33,706 nucleotides of DNA from Angelakisella sp. (GCA_020024515.1 JAHHTR010000010.1:1-33706); one strand, 5' to 3'; shown: positions 15,936 through 24,245, numbered from the stretch's first letter. Made by a program: numbers and translations. Notes: generated from the sequence alone by a model not told the origin.

Positions 15936-17075
15936 ATGTTATATACTAAAGAGGCTATGGATAAACTAGCTCCCTTGGATTTAAAAAAAATAGTTATTGG
16001 CGCAAACTTGGATACAGAGATATATTATAGATATAAAGATGAAATAGTTATGCTATGTAAAAACATTGAGGTAACGGAAACAGTATTGGGAACATTTTTT
16101 TCTGTTTCGATATCACATGGTGATCTATATATAAATAAAGATTTGTATCCCGAATACCAGAAAGCAGCACACAAAAAATGGTTCGCAAATATTACAGATA
16201 AACAATACTTTGAAGAATTAGAACAAATAACAAAAGAATTAGATGAAAATATTGTACAGTCACAAGGAATGTTTGAAGATGTAACTGCAACAGATGAAAT
16301 AGATACTGAAATAATGAAAGACATCACAAGTAATGTACAAGAAATATTAAACGATAAAAGTCAAGATGCTGTTTTTGCTTATTTAAATCAGTTGAAAGAT
16401 GTAAATACATATTTGTACAAACATTCTGTAAATGTTGCAACATTAAACGGTTTAATAGGTAAATGGATAGGTTTAGACGAAGTAAATTGTCGAAAACTTA
16501 TAGAAACAGGATTATTGCACGATATCGGTATGGTAAAGATAGACTCAAATATTCTAAATAAACCTACAAAACTTTTGCCACAAGAATTTGAAATGGTAAA
16601 GAAACACCCTATATATTCTTATGAAATAGCAAAAAAATCAGGTGTAAGAGATTTAAATATACTACACGGCATACGTAGTCATCACGAACGAATGACAGGG
16701 ACAGGCTATCCTGATGGTTTGACCGGTACTGAAATTCCTCTTTTTGCGAAGATAACCGCAATAAGCGATGTATATGATGCAATGATATCCAAACGTTGCT
16801 ATAAAGACCCTGTTTCTCCTTTTAAAGTACTTGCTGAGTTTGCAAGAGACAAATATTCGGATTTGGATATAAAATACGTAAATATTTTTTTAGATGTAGC
16901 TGCAAGAATACTTGTAGGTCAAGAAATAATTTTGAATGACGGAAGACAAGCTACGGTACTGTTTATAAGAAATGATAATTATGAGTATCCGATAGTTCGT
17001 GTAGAAGGAGAAGTTATTCAAACTAATCAAAACCTTTATTGCAAAGAACTTTATGAGCCTGATGATACAAAATAA
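15936..17075 (+). CDS. HD-GYP domain protein, probable c-di-GMP phosphodiesterase
   Basis: This 379-residue soluble protein is predicted to hydrolyse c-di-GMP (or a related cyclic dinucleotide). The N-terminal part (1-130) is a small domain of unrecognised type with no receiver motif. The HD-GYP domain (about 135-330) is complete. It has HSVNVATLNG, the HD pair H195-D196 in LLHDIGMVKID, KKHPIYSYE, HHERMTGTGYPDG with GYP at 257-259, and SDVYDAM. All usual metal ligands are therefore present. A short C-terminal beta domain (about 325-379) follows; its VLFIRNDNYEYPIVRV segment is common after HD-GYP domains in clostridial proteins. AGGAGG precedes the ATG. A promoter and terminator flank it, so it is a single-gene unit. 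Confidence 0.93.
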   Translation: MLYTKEAMDKLAPLDLKKIVIGANLDTEIYYRYKDEIVMLCKNIEVTETVLGTFFSVSISHGDLYINKDLYPEYQKAAHKKWFANITDKQYFEELEQITKELDENIVQSQGMFEDVTATDEIDTEIMKDITSNVQEILNDKSQDAVFAYLNQLKDVNTYLYKHSVNVATLNGLIGKWIGLDEVNCRKLIETGLLHDIGMVKIDSNILNKPTKLLPQEFEMVKKHPIYSYEIAKKSGVRDLNILHGIRSHHERMTGTGYPDGLTGTEIPLFAKITAISDVYDAMISKRCYKDPVSPFKVLAEFARDKYSDLDIKYVNIFLDVAARILVGQEIILNDGRQATVLFIRNDNYEYPIVRVEGEVIQTNQNLYCKELYEPDDTK

Positions 17076-17096
17076 AATATTGATACAATAAATAGT

Positions 17097-17136
17097 AATT
17101 CCCCATATCAAATTGATATAGGGGAATTTTTTTATT
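17097..17136 (+). terminator. Rho-independent terminator after the HD-GYP gene
   Basis: AATTCCCCATATCAA (17097-17111) pairs with TTGATATAGGGGAATT, with one bulged base, and is followed by a run of seven T. It sits 21 bases past the HD-GYP stop. Confidence 0.85.
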
Positions 17137-17147
17137 ATTTTTAATAT

Positions 17148-17360
17148 TTATCGTTGATTTTTACATTTATCGGTATCTTTAAATAGAATTGATATTGCCC
17201 ATATACCCGCAATAGCTATTATAGTATATATAATTCGGCTGATAATCGCACCTTGACCACCAAAGAGCCATGCAACCAAATCAAATTTAAATAAACCCAG
17301 TAGTCCCCAGTTAATAGCACCTATTATGACAAGTGTAAGTGCTGTTTTATCTATAATCAT
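17148..17360 (-). CDS. DUF378 (YuzA-like) small membrane protein
   Basis: This 70-residue membrane protein belongs to the DUF378 family, whose function is unknown. The hallmark segment is LVIIGAINWGLLGLF (residues 9-23). A second membrane segment covers about 40-60, and a charged tail ends in DTDKCKNQR. I chose the ATG at 17360 because AAAGGAGTG lies 5-6 bases upstream and the family begins at this point. An in-frame extension to 17426 would add 22 unlikely residues. It lies alone on the minus strand, tail to tail with the HD-GYP gene. Confidence 0.85.
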   Translation of the reverse strand: MIIDKTALTLVIIGAINWGLLGLFKFDLVAWLFGGQGAIISRIIYTIIAIAGIWAISILFKDTDKCKNQR

Positions 17361-17548
17361 AAAAACACTCCTTTCAAATGTACTTCCTTTGCTATTAAAA
17401 AACATAGGCAATATTATTATTGACATTTGATGTTGTGTATATTCATCGATTTTTAATCATATAAATATAAGAGTAAGGTAATATGCTATATAAGATTGTG
17501 CAGTATTACAATAAATATTGTTAATATAATATTCAGAGGTGTGTTTTT

Positions 17549-18358
17549 ATGGAAGATTTATACATAAATGTGCCTATTGCACCATTATTTATAACACCAT
17601 CATTCAGTGCTACACTTATTGATGAGGTTCTTTATGGTACTAAAGTAACGGTTTTATTTAAAAAAGATAAATGGGCTTGTATAAAAACAGACTATGGATA
17701 TATCGGATATACACCATTTTATACACTTGAAACTCCCAAAATAGATTTGAGCGGAACAATGGAAAGTATTGTAAGCACTCCGTCAGCATCTATTTTGGAA
17801 TATCCGAATATAAAAGCAAATACAATAGCAACTGTATTTTGTGGTTCACGTCTTTTTATGATAGATACAGTCGTGTATAAAAATTATATTCCAATAGTTA
17901 TTTTAAATGGAAATTTAGGTTTTATACATAAAAATAATATAAGAAAAAAAGATAATATCATTAAATTAGATGAAGATAAACGCAGAAAATATATAGTGGA
18001 GCAGGCTTTTTTATATTTAGGCACGACATATAAATACGGTGGCAAAACACATTTAGGTATAGATTGCTCCGGACTCTGTTCACAAGCATATTTAAATGCA
18101 GGTATAAGTATATATCGTGACAGTATAATACACAAAGATTTCCCTGTTAAGGAAAAAGAATTAACAGAACTCAAAAAAGCAGATTTAATTTATTTTAAAG
18201 ACAGACACATGGCAATGTATGTAGGAGACGGCATATATATACATTCAAATGCGACTGACGGACTCGTAGCACTTGCTTCGTTAAATAGTTATGATAGTTT
18301 ATACAGAAAAGATTTATCGGAAAATATAGATTGTTTTGGAGGAATAGATTTTATTTAG
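17549..18358 (+). CDS. SH3b-NlpC/P60 cysteine peptidase, probably muropeptide-recycling (YkfC-like)
   Basis: This 269-residue protein has no signal peptide or membrane segment. Residues 1-135 form two bacterial SH3-like domains; residues 150-269 form an NlpC/P60 domain. Catalytic residues are visible: C173 in GIDCSGLCSQ, H220 in RHMAMYVGDG and H232 in YIHSNATDG. Secreted NlpC/P60 endopeptidases cut the wall, but a signal-less form with tandem SH3 domains resembles cytoplasmic gamma-D-glutamyl-diamino-acid dipeptidyl peptidases that recycle imported muropeptides. I favour that role. AGAGGTG precedes the ATG. The 188-base gap upstream, shared with the DUF378 gene, shows no clear promoter. Its stop lies only 8 bases from the convergent comM stop. 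Confidence 0.87.
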   Translation: MEDLYINVPIAPLFITPSFSATLIDEVLYGTKVTVLFKKDKWACIKTDYGYIGYTPFYTLETPKIDLSGTMESIVSTPSASILEYPNIKANTIATVFCGSRLFMIDTVVYKNYIPIVILNGNLGFIHKNNIRKKDNIIKLDEDKRRKYIVEQAFLYLGTTYKYGGKTHLGIDCSGLCSQAYLNAGISIYRDSIIHKDFPVKEKELTELKKADLIYFKDRHMAMYVGDGIYIHSNATDGLVALASLNSYDSLYRKDLSENIDCFGGIDFI

Positions 18359-18366
18359 AAAGTATA

Positions 18367-19908
18367 TTATAATTCTGATGTGTTTTTTCGCCAATATTTT
18401 CTATCCAAATTGCGATATTGCACAGCTTCGGATATATGGTCACTGTTTATTGTTTCGCTGTTATCAAGATCGGCGATTGTTCGACTTACTTTTATTAGTC
18501 TATCATAGCTTCTGCCTGAAAAACCAAGTTTTTCGTATACCATAGCAAGGAATTTATCCGCATCAGGTGTGAGTGTGCAGTATTTTTTTGTAAGTGCAGG
18601 TGTTAAGTTTGCATTACAATATATTTTTTGCTCACTGTATCTTTCGATTTGAAGTTTGCGCGCTTTGGTTACGCGTTGACGAATACCTGCCGAACTTTCA
18701 GCATCGTTTAAATCGCTGATTTCTTTGTAATTGACAGGCGGAACTTCAACGTGTATATCAAGTCTATCTAGCATAGGTCCACTTATTTTGTTAAGGTACA
18801 TTGCAAGTTTTGTTTTTGAGCAAGTGCATGGAATATCAGGATGACCAAAATATCCACAAGGACAAGGGTTCATAGCTGCTACAAGCATAAATGTACATGG
18901 GTAAGATATTCTGCCTGAAACTCTTGAAATAGTGACTATGCCATCTTCTATCGGTTGACGTAAGCCTTCCATAACTTGTTTTGGAAATTCCGGAAATTCA
19001 TCTAAAAACAGTATACCGTAGTTTGCAAGAGATATTTCACCGGGTTTTGGATTGCTACCACCACCGATAAGTCCCGCAAGAGATATGGAGTGATGTGGTG
19101 AACGAAAAGGTCGTTGCGTAAGCAGCGCTTGTCCACTGGAGAGTGTTCCCGCAATAGAATGGATTTTTGTAGTTTCAAGTGCCTCATCAAAAGAGAGTTC
19201 GGGAAGAATAGATGGCAATCTTTTTGCAAGCATACTTTTTCCTGTTCCCGGTGGTCCTATAAGAAGAATATTGTGTCCACCGGCGGCTGCCACTTCCATT
19301 GCTCGCTTGGCATTTTCCTGTCCACGTACATCTGCAAAGTCGGGGAGTGGTGGAATATCAATAAAGTCAAACTGCATTTTATTTGCCGGCAGTAGTTCTG
19401 TTTTCCCTTGTAAAAAATCTAAAATATCGGTTACATTTGTTACGGGATATACATTGATATTTTTAACTACACTCCCTTCTGCGGCATTTTCCATTGGAAT
19501 AAATATATTTTTTATTCCTTCATTTGCTGCCACAGTTACCATAGATAAAACACCTGAGATTGCGCGTAATTTTCCGTCAAGAGATATTTCTCCGATAAAT
19601 GCGTAATCGTCAATATTTATATCACAAAGCTCTGTTGATTTTAGTATTCCAATTAAAATAGGTAAATCATACATAGGTCCACTTTTTTTTGTATTGGCAG
19701 GGGCAAGGTTTACTACGGTTTGAGATGGCGGAACAACAAAGCCCATATTTGATAGTGCTGCGCGTACTCTATCACGAGATTCTTTTACAGCAGCATCAGG
19801 CAAACCTACTATATCAAAATGCGGTAGTCCTCGTGAGGTATTTACTTCTACCTGTACTAAATATCCGTTAATACCATAAATTCCCATTGATTTAATGCAA
19901 CTATACAT
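18367..19908 (-). CDS. comM: YifB/ComM-family Mg-chelatase-like AAA+ ATPase
   Basis: This 513-residue protein resembles ComM, a hexameric helicase that aids branch migration during natural transformation; in most Firmicutes it is called YifB and its role is less clear. The N-terminal Lon-protease-like domain (1-170) includes GLPDAAVKESRDRVRAAL and KSGPMYDLPI. The ATPase core has Walker A GPPGTGKS (218-225), Walker B GILFLDEFPEF and an arginine-rich sensor area. A Cys-rich insert CPCGYFGHPDIPCTCS may bind zinc. The C-terminal Mg-chelatase domain contains GFSGRSYDRLIKVSRTIADL. GAAAGG precedes the ATG, but a terminator hairpin sits just ahead of it (see 19925-19960). Length is normal. Confidence 0.94.
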   Translation of the reverse strand: MYSCIKSMGIYGINGYLVQVEVNTSRGLPHFDIVGLPDAAVKESRDRVRAALSNMGFVVPPSQTVVNLAPANTKKSGPMYDLPILIGILKSTELCDINIDDYAFIGEISLDGKLRAISGVLSMVTVAANEGIKNIFIPMENAAEGSVVKNINVYPVTNVTDILDFLQGKTELLPANKMQFDFIDIPPLPDFADVRGQENAKRAMEVAAAGGHNILLIGPPGTGKSMLAKRLPSILPELSFDEALETTKIHSIAGTLSSGQALLTQRPFRSPHHSISLAGLIGGGSNPKPGEISLANYGILFLDEFPEFPKQVMEGLRQPIEDGIVTISRVSGRISYPCTFMLVAAMNPCPCGYFGHPDIPCTCSKTKLAMYLNKISGPMLDRLDIHVEVPPVNYKEISDLNDAESSAGIRQRVTKARKLQIERYSEQKIYCNANLTPALTKKYCTLTPDADKFLAMVYEKLGFSGRSYDRLIKVSRTIADLDNSETINSDHISEAVQYRNLDRKYWRKNTSEL

Positions 19909-19924
19909 AGTTTATAATCCTTTC

Positions 19925-19960
19925 TATAAAAAACCACTGCCAAAGTAAATGACAGTGGTT
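19925..19960 (-). terminator. Terminator between the EAL-HDOD gene and comM
   Basis: On the minus strand AACCACTG (19960-19953) and CAGTGGTT (19939-19932) form a perfect 8-bp stem followed by a T run. It ends 20 bases after the EAL-HDOD stop and stops immediately before the comM ribosome site at about 19918-19924. Confidence 0.8.
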
Positions 19961-19979
19961 AAAAATATTTATTTATATT

Positions 19980-21269
19980 TTATTTTCTGAATTCCATTTC
20001 TATTGCGTTTCCCAATCTTTTCTCGTTAAATCCGTCAGATTCAAATGTATTTGCTTGGATTAGTTCGCTCCAAATAGTATTTATTGATTCAACGCATTCA
20101 AAGTATTTTTGAGATAGGATATTGTTGTCGATATTTAATTCAGAAGCCAGATTGTTGCAAGTCTTCCAGTCTGCTCTTTCGTAAGCAAGAACCAAATTGA
20201 ACAGTTTGGCACAGAGACCTTCATTATGTAGAAGAGCATCTTTTATCTCATTAGCAATAGGCAAATCTGCAAGCGCATCTTCAAGAGGAATATTCATAAG
20301 TATTCCCAATGTCGAGAACATACCCATTAGATATGCTTCTGCACGGGAAATAGGTAGATTATCAATATATACACTTAGCTCCTGAGCCAATGAACCACGT
20401 ATAAATGAAATCTTAATAAGCTCAGTAGGCATTTCGTCATGGTCGTTTTTAAAGCTTAGTAGGTATATCCATTGTTTAAGCTGACCAAGACCCAGTATAG
20501 TAAGAGCTTGCTTAACACTTTTTGCACGGTTTTTAAGAGCAAAATATGCTGAGTTAACCATTCTTAGAAGTGAGAAAGTAAGTGTTACGTCACGTGAAAT
20601 AATTTCCGCAATTTCATCAATATCCGGATCATCACGGGTAATTGCGATAATCAGATGGAAGAAGTTGCTTTGTAGATGGTCAACACGACTGATTGTTTCT
20701 TTGATATTATGAGCAACCACTGTACCTTGCATATATTTAACACCCAAACTATCAGCAAGCTTATAGTCATCGTTAGAGTTTACATTATATGCTACTATTT
20801 GTTTATTTAAGCTTTTTGCAACAGTGATAACGTTTGAAAGAGCGGATTTATCTTTATTTGCAAAATTTATCTTGATTATGTCCACTATATCCATAAGTTG
20901 GAAAAAACGCGGAGCAAATTCAAAATTATTTAAAGCTATTCTATACCCTTGTTTTTTGTATCTGTAAATAACACGTTGTGCAAGAGGGTGAACAACTACA
21001 TTATCTTCTATTTGGATTACCAATTTATTAGACTCAAATAGTTTAGGAATATTTTTTAAAAGTAAATTTGGTGTAAATGTAAGATATGTTAATTTACCTT
21101 CCAAAAAGTTATTGCTTTTGCATTGTGTTAAAAAATCTTCGATAACATTTGCAGCTTCTGTATCACCTTGTCCGTATGTAATGGTTGCATTTTCTTCATA
21201 CAATATTTCATAAGCGATAACATTGTTATTATTATCAAGTATAGGTTGACGAACAATATTTGTTTGCAT
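19980..21269 (-). CDS. Degenerate EAL-HDOD signalling protein (YuxH/CdgJ-like)
   Basis: This 429-residue cytoplasmic protein has an EAL-like N-terminus (about 1-195) and a HDOD domain (about 200-400). The EAL part has lost its catalytic residues: E21-I-L-Y-E25 replaces E-A-L-x-R, LNNFEF replaces the DDFGTG loop, and AYNVNS replaces AEGVET. It should not hydrolyse c-di-GMP but may bind it or a partner. The HDOD part is typical, with ISRDVTLTFSLLRMVNSAYFAL, KSVKQALTILGLGQLKQW and EAYLMGMFSTLGILM. Relatives influence motility and chemotaxis, for example CdgJ in Vibrio. GGGAGA precedes the ATG. It has its own promoter (21335-21363) and terminator. Confidence 0.9.
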   Translation of the reverse strand: MQTNIVRQPILDNNNNVIAYEILYEENATITYGQGDTEAANVIEDFLTQCKSNNFLEGKLTYLTFTPNLLLKNIPKLFESNKLVIQIEDNVVVHPLAQRVIYRYKKQGYRIALNNFEFAPRFFQLMDIVDIIKINFANKDKSALSNVITVAKSLNKQIVAYNVNSNDDYKLADSLGVKYMQGTVVAHNIKETISRVDHLQSNFFHLIIAITRDDPDIDEIAEIISRDVTLTFSLLRMVNSAYFALKNRAKSVKQALTILGLGQLKQWIYLLSFKNDHDEMPTELIKISFIRGSLAQELSVYIDNLPISRAEAYLMGMFSTLGILMNIPLEDALADLPIANEIKDALLHNEGLCAKLFNLVLAYERADWKTCNNLASELNIDNNILSQKYFECVESINTIWSELIQANTFESDGFNEKRLGNAIEMEFRK

Positions 21270-21334
21270 AACTATACATCTCCCTTTTTATAATTATTTT
21301 ATCGTTAAGTTGTACTAATATAGTTTACTTATAC

Positions 21335-21363
21335 ATAATACAATATTTTATAAGAAAAATCAA
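21335..21363 (-). promoter_or_regulatory. Probable promoter of the EAL-HDOD gene
   Basis: On the minus strand TTGATT (21363-21358), a 17-base spacer and TATTAT (21340-21335) lie about 66 bases upstream of the ATG at 21269. Confidence 0.5.
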
Positions 21364-21412
21364 GAAAATACTATTTTTTTAAGATAAAATATGTTAAAAG
21401 AAAATTATTTGA

Positions 21413-21748
21413 CTATTTAAGATAAAAAAACTTATAAATAAAAGCAAAGGTAGAAATTAAAGCATATAGTCCACATACAGCAATATATGTATTTCTGGCA
21501 CTTTTTTTATTTATGTTTTTCGCAAAAAGTCCTATTAAAAATGCTGTTATACCCAAAGATAATAATGTAATAATTATATAAATTATATCTATATTCAAAA
21601 AACTGCTTATAATAAGAGAAAGTATTTGCGAAAAAGGAATTATAGCTATGGGTAAAATGGCAATTGAAATAGCAACTCGTCTTTTCTTTCGATAAAAATA
21701 AGAGATAAGCAGTATTAATCCCAAAGCGACAGTATTTTCTATAAGCAT
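21413..21748 (-). CDS. Small membrane protein of unknown function
   Basis: I do not recognise this 111-residue protein. It has about four membrane segments (4-19, 26-46, 53-74, 88-108), separated by short basic turns (RKKRR at about 20-24 and KNINKKSARN at about 77-86) that suggest loops on the cytoplasmic side. No conserved polar motif is visible. AAGTAGGA precedes the ATG. It lies 94 bases after the DUF4358 lipoprotein gene, across a possible weak terminator, and 50 bases before the EAL-HDOD promoter. Being real rather than chance is supported by the ribosome site and the membrane pattern. Confidence 0.65.
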   Translation of the reverse strand: MLIENTVALGLILLISYFYRKKRRVAISIAILPIAIIPFSQILSLIISSFLNIDIIYIIITLLSLGITAFLIGLFAKNINKKSARNTYIAVCGLYALISTFAFIYKFFYLK

Positions 21749-21802
21749 TATTTTAAATCCTACTTTCTGTTATTGATATTTTTTATGAAATAATATAAAA
21801 GC

Positions 21803-21833
21803 AATAGTGAAAATAAGTTTTATTTTCACTATT
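21803..21833 (-). terminator. Possible AT-rich terminator after the DUF4358 gene
   Basis: Arms 21803-21816 (AATAGTGAAAATAA) and 21820-21833 are perfect 14-base reverse complements around a 3-base loop, starting 10 bases after the stop of the lipoprotein gene. The stem is AT-rich and the following T tract is short (GCTTTTAT), so strength is uncertain. Confidence 0.5.
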
Positions 21834-21842
21834 ATTATAATT

Positions 21843-22334
21843 TTATTTTAATAATTCATCAACTTTCTTTGTCGCATTAGATACTTGTTCTTCCGAACCT
21901 GTAATGAGTATTACATAATTGCCTTTTGTAAATATTTTGGTATTTTTATTCGCAATTTCATATTGTTCGTTATTGTAGTCTTTAAAAGTATCCAAGATTT
22001 TATTTTTACGTGTTGTAAGATTTGTTTCAATATTAGAAGTTTTATTGCCGTCTTTTACTTTAAATACTGCTATTTCCTCTGCTGTAAAAGCTGATGAAAC
22101 CAAAACCTTGTAATCTTCGATATTATTTAAATCCACATCATAGTAACTTGAAAAAGTATTTTCGGAAAGTGTTAAAAATTCTGTTGTGGAATTAAACTCT
22201 TTTTGCATAGCATCCGCAAGTTCATTAACACTTATGTTGCTTGTTGTGGTGCTTTTTTCTTTGCCACAAGCTGTTACCATTATTAACATAGTTAAAGATA
22301 AGATAATTGCCATTATTCCTTTAAATTTTTTCAT
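21843..22334 (-). CDS. DUF4358 lipoprotein
   Basis: This 163-residue secreted lipoprotein belongs to a clostridial family of unknown function (DUF4358). A signal peptide (1-22) ends in the lipobox MVTAC with lipid-bearing C23. The mature part begins with a Thr/Ser-rich linker, then SVNELADAMQKEF, SSYYDVDLNNIEDYKVLVSSAFTAEEIAVFKVKD and a C-terminal GNYVILITG segment, all typical of the family. AAAGGAG precedes the ATG. It starts 32 bases after the SGNH hydrolase stop in the same direction, so the two are probably co-expressed. From memory, such lipoproteins often sit with SGNH and MBOAT acyltransferase genes; no MBOAT gene is present here. Confidence 0.85.
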   Translation of the reverse strand: MKKFKGIMAIILSLTMLIMVTACGKEKSTTTSNISVNELADAMQKEFNSTTEFLTLSENTFSSYYDVDLNNIEDYKVLVSSAFTAEEIAVFKVKDGNKTSNIETNLTTRKNKILDTFKDYNNEQYEIANKNTKIFTKGNYVILITGSEEQVSNATKKVDELLK

Positions 22335-22366
22335 AATTTTGTACTCCTTTGATTTTTATCTGTATA

Positions 22367-23290
22367 TTATACCTTTATTGCGTGTGAATGAAGGTAATCA
22401 AACCATTTTTTATACCATGTAGGTCCAAAGTGCATACCGTCATGTGGACTTGCCTCATTTGGTAAGCGTCCGTTTTCGTCTTTAAATACTTCGGCAACAT
22501 TAAGATAATAAATTTGCATATCTTCGCACATTTCAAGCAAAGCTTGGTTATATTCATCTATTTTTGTATTGCTGAAATCTTTTCTGTTATCTTCAAATCG
22601 TTTTGTAACAGGCAAAACAGATTGAACATAAATAATAGAATCAGGGTGTAGTTGCATTATTTTTTCAATAAGAACTTTATAGTATTTAATAAAGTTTCCT
22701 TTATCAAGTCCCATACTGTTAGCACCCATCATTACATATATTTTCTTTGGTGATAAAGTAGCAAGTTTATCTATTATTGTAATTTCTGTACCATTTTCAG
22801 ATATAACAGGTTTTGTCATAATATTGTTTATGTTTATACCTGTATGTGAAAGTACAGTTGCATTACTCATAATATCATATAGTTTTATGCCATCTGTTAT
22901 ACTGTCACCAACAAAAACAGCATCGTTAAAATATCTGTTTCTTTCCCATTCTGTTTCCGGAACAAGTCCAAATTTTACTTGTTCTGCGCTCTCACTTATT
23001 GATGAATCGGAGGTTACTCCCAATGTGTTGCTTTCTTCACTATCGGAAGTGGAAGATGATGACTCAGATGAAGTGCTGTTTATTGAGGAACTTGGCTCTA
23101 TATATGGTGTTTTATCCATAAATTGCCATATACCCGCTGTTGCGGTAGAAAGCACCAATACAGCAACAAGTAAAAACAGTATAGGGAATACATTCTTTTG
23201 TTTTCTGTTATAGCTACTATGTGTCCTTGGAACTTTATTTGAATCATTAAAATTTTTTCTCGGGATTTTTTTTATAGGTGTATTTTTCAT
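22367..23290 (-). CDS. Membrane-anchored SGNH/GDSL hydrolase
   Basis: This 307-residue surface protein has a basic N-terminus (1-33), a membrane anchor (about 34-53) and a Ser-rich linker (67-103). The SGNH hydrolase domain then has nucleophile S130 in FVGDSITDG, a Gly/Asn block in MMGANSMG (N191), and the D-x-x-H block PHDGMHFG (D284, H287). It is expected to be an esterase or acyltransferase acting outside the membrane, for example on O-acetylated wall or capsule polymers. It is followed by the DUF4358 lipoprotein gene after 32 bases and preceded by the glycosylase gene. The polymer target is unknown. Confidence 0.88.
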   Translation of the reverse strand: MKNTPIKKIPRKNFNDSNKVPRTHSSYNRKQKNVFPILFLLVAVLVLSTATAGIWQFMDKTPYIEPSSSINSTSSESSSSTSDSEESNTLGVTSDSSISESAEQVKFGLVPETEWERNRYFNDAVFVGDSITDGIKLYDIMSNATVLSHTGININNIMTKPVISENGTEITIIDKLATLSPKKIYVMMGANSMGLDKGNFIKYYKVLIEKIMQLHPDSIIYVQSVLPVTKRFEDNRKDFSNTKIDEYNQALLEMCEDMQIYYLNVAEVFKDENGRLPNEASPHDGMHFGPTWYKKWFDYLHSHAIKV

Positions 23291-23307
23291 TTGTTTTGCC
23301 TTTCTGT

Positions 23308-24165
23308 TTATTTTTCAAATATCTCACTATGGTTACGTGCATAATGAAATAAATATTGTTGTGCTATGCCTCCGTATGGCACAAATTCTGTTGGCAGTCC
23401 GTTTGGGTATAGTTGATTTGTGACTTTTTTCATCCATGTATCCATAGGAAAGCACTCCATTCGTGTAAATGAAAACAGAAGCGCACAATCGGCAACTTTT
23501 TGACCAATGCCTTTAATTTTCATTAGTTCTTTTCGTGCGGATACAGTATCCAAAGTTTTTACGTTTTCCAAATCAACTTCACCGCTTGCTATTTTTTGAG
23601 CACAATCAAGTATAAATTTATTACGATATCCTGCTCGCAAAGGCTCCAAGTCTTCAATTTTGAGAGAAGCTATTTTTTCGGCAGTAGGGAACATATAGAT
23701 ATTTTCTTCTATTTCCTCACCGAACATTTCACACATTCTCTCAATAATACCCTTTATTCTTTTAATATTATTATTGGAACTAATTATAAATGAACAAACA
23801 GTTTCCCATGGTTCTTGTGAAAGTATCCGTATATTTGGTGCGTAGCCTATGGCTTCTTTCAGTATAGTATCAGTGGAAAATGTTTCTTTTAACTGTTCAT
23901 AGTCTCTGTCAATATCAAAATACTCTTTCCATATACTATTGTATTCTTCTATTGTTGTATTATGTAGTATTATATCATCTTTTATTGATGATATAACTAA
24001 ATATTTATTTTTTACTACACCACAATATTTATTTTCGTTTTCTATCGGTTTCCAGCGAAATGCCTGTCCGCAATCCAGTGTTTGCGATAGCGACATTTTG
24101 TTTGCAAATCCAATAAGCTTTATATCATTATTTTCCTTAATAATTTCTATTGTATTCGCCTCCAT
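23308..24165 (-). CDS. ogg: OGG1-type 8-oxoguanine DNA glycosylase/AP lyase
   Basis: This protein of about 285 residues removes 8-oxoguanine from DNA. The N-terminal OGG domain includes SLSQTLDCGQAFRW. The HhH-GPD motif is KIKGIGQKVADCALLFSFTRMECFPMDTW, with nucleophile K223 (GQKVADC) and catalytic D242 (PMDTW), as in OGG1/AlkA-type enzymes. The start is uncertain. I give the ATG at 24165, which has no upstream ribosome site. A GGAGG (24163-24159) overlaps that ATG, and 8 bases later comes an in-frame ATA (24150). A TTG at 24171 is also open. All options keep the conserved domain. It lies 80 bases downstream of mrdA and 17 bases upstream of the SGNH gene. Confidence 0.88.
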   Translation of the reverse strand: MEANTIEIIKENNDIKLIGFANKMSLSQTLDCGQAFRWKPIENENKYCGVVKNKYLVISSIKDDIILHNTTIEEYNSIWKEYFDIDRDYEQLKETFSTDTILKEAIGYAPNIRILSQEPWETVCSFIISSNNNIKRIKGIIERMCEMFGEEIEENIYMFPTAEKIASLKIEDLEPLRAGYRNKFILDCAQKIASGEVDLENVKTLDTVSARKELMKIKGIGQKVADCALLFSFTRMECFPMDTWMKKVTNQLYPNGLPTEFVPYGGIAQQYLFHYARNHSEIFEK

Positions 24166-24245
24166 AAGCAAAAAATTATTTGTGCTATATAAATATATTT
24201 AATTAATAACTAGTTTATATTTAGGTTTTTATACAAACAGTATGT

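Noticed and set aside
17361..17426. 22-residue N-terminal extension of the DUF378 gene
   Set aside because: The ATG at 17360 has a strong ribosome site and matches the family start; the extension reads across that site.
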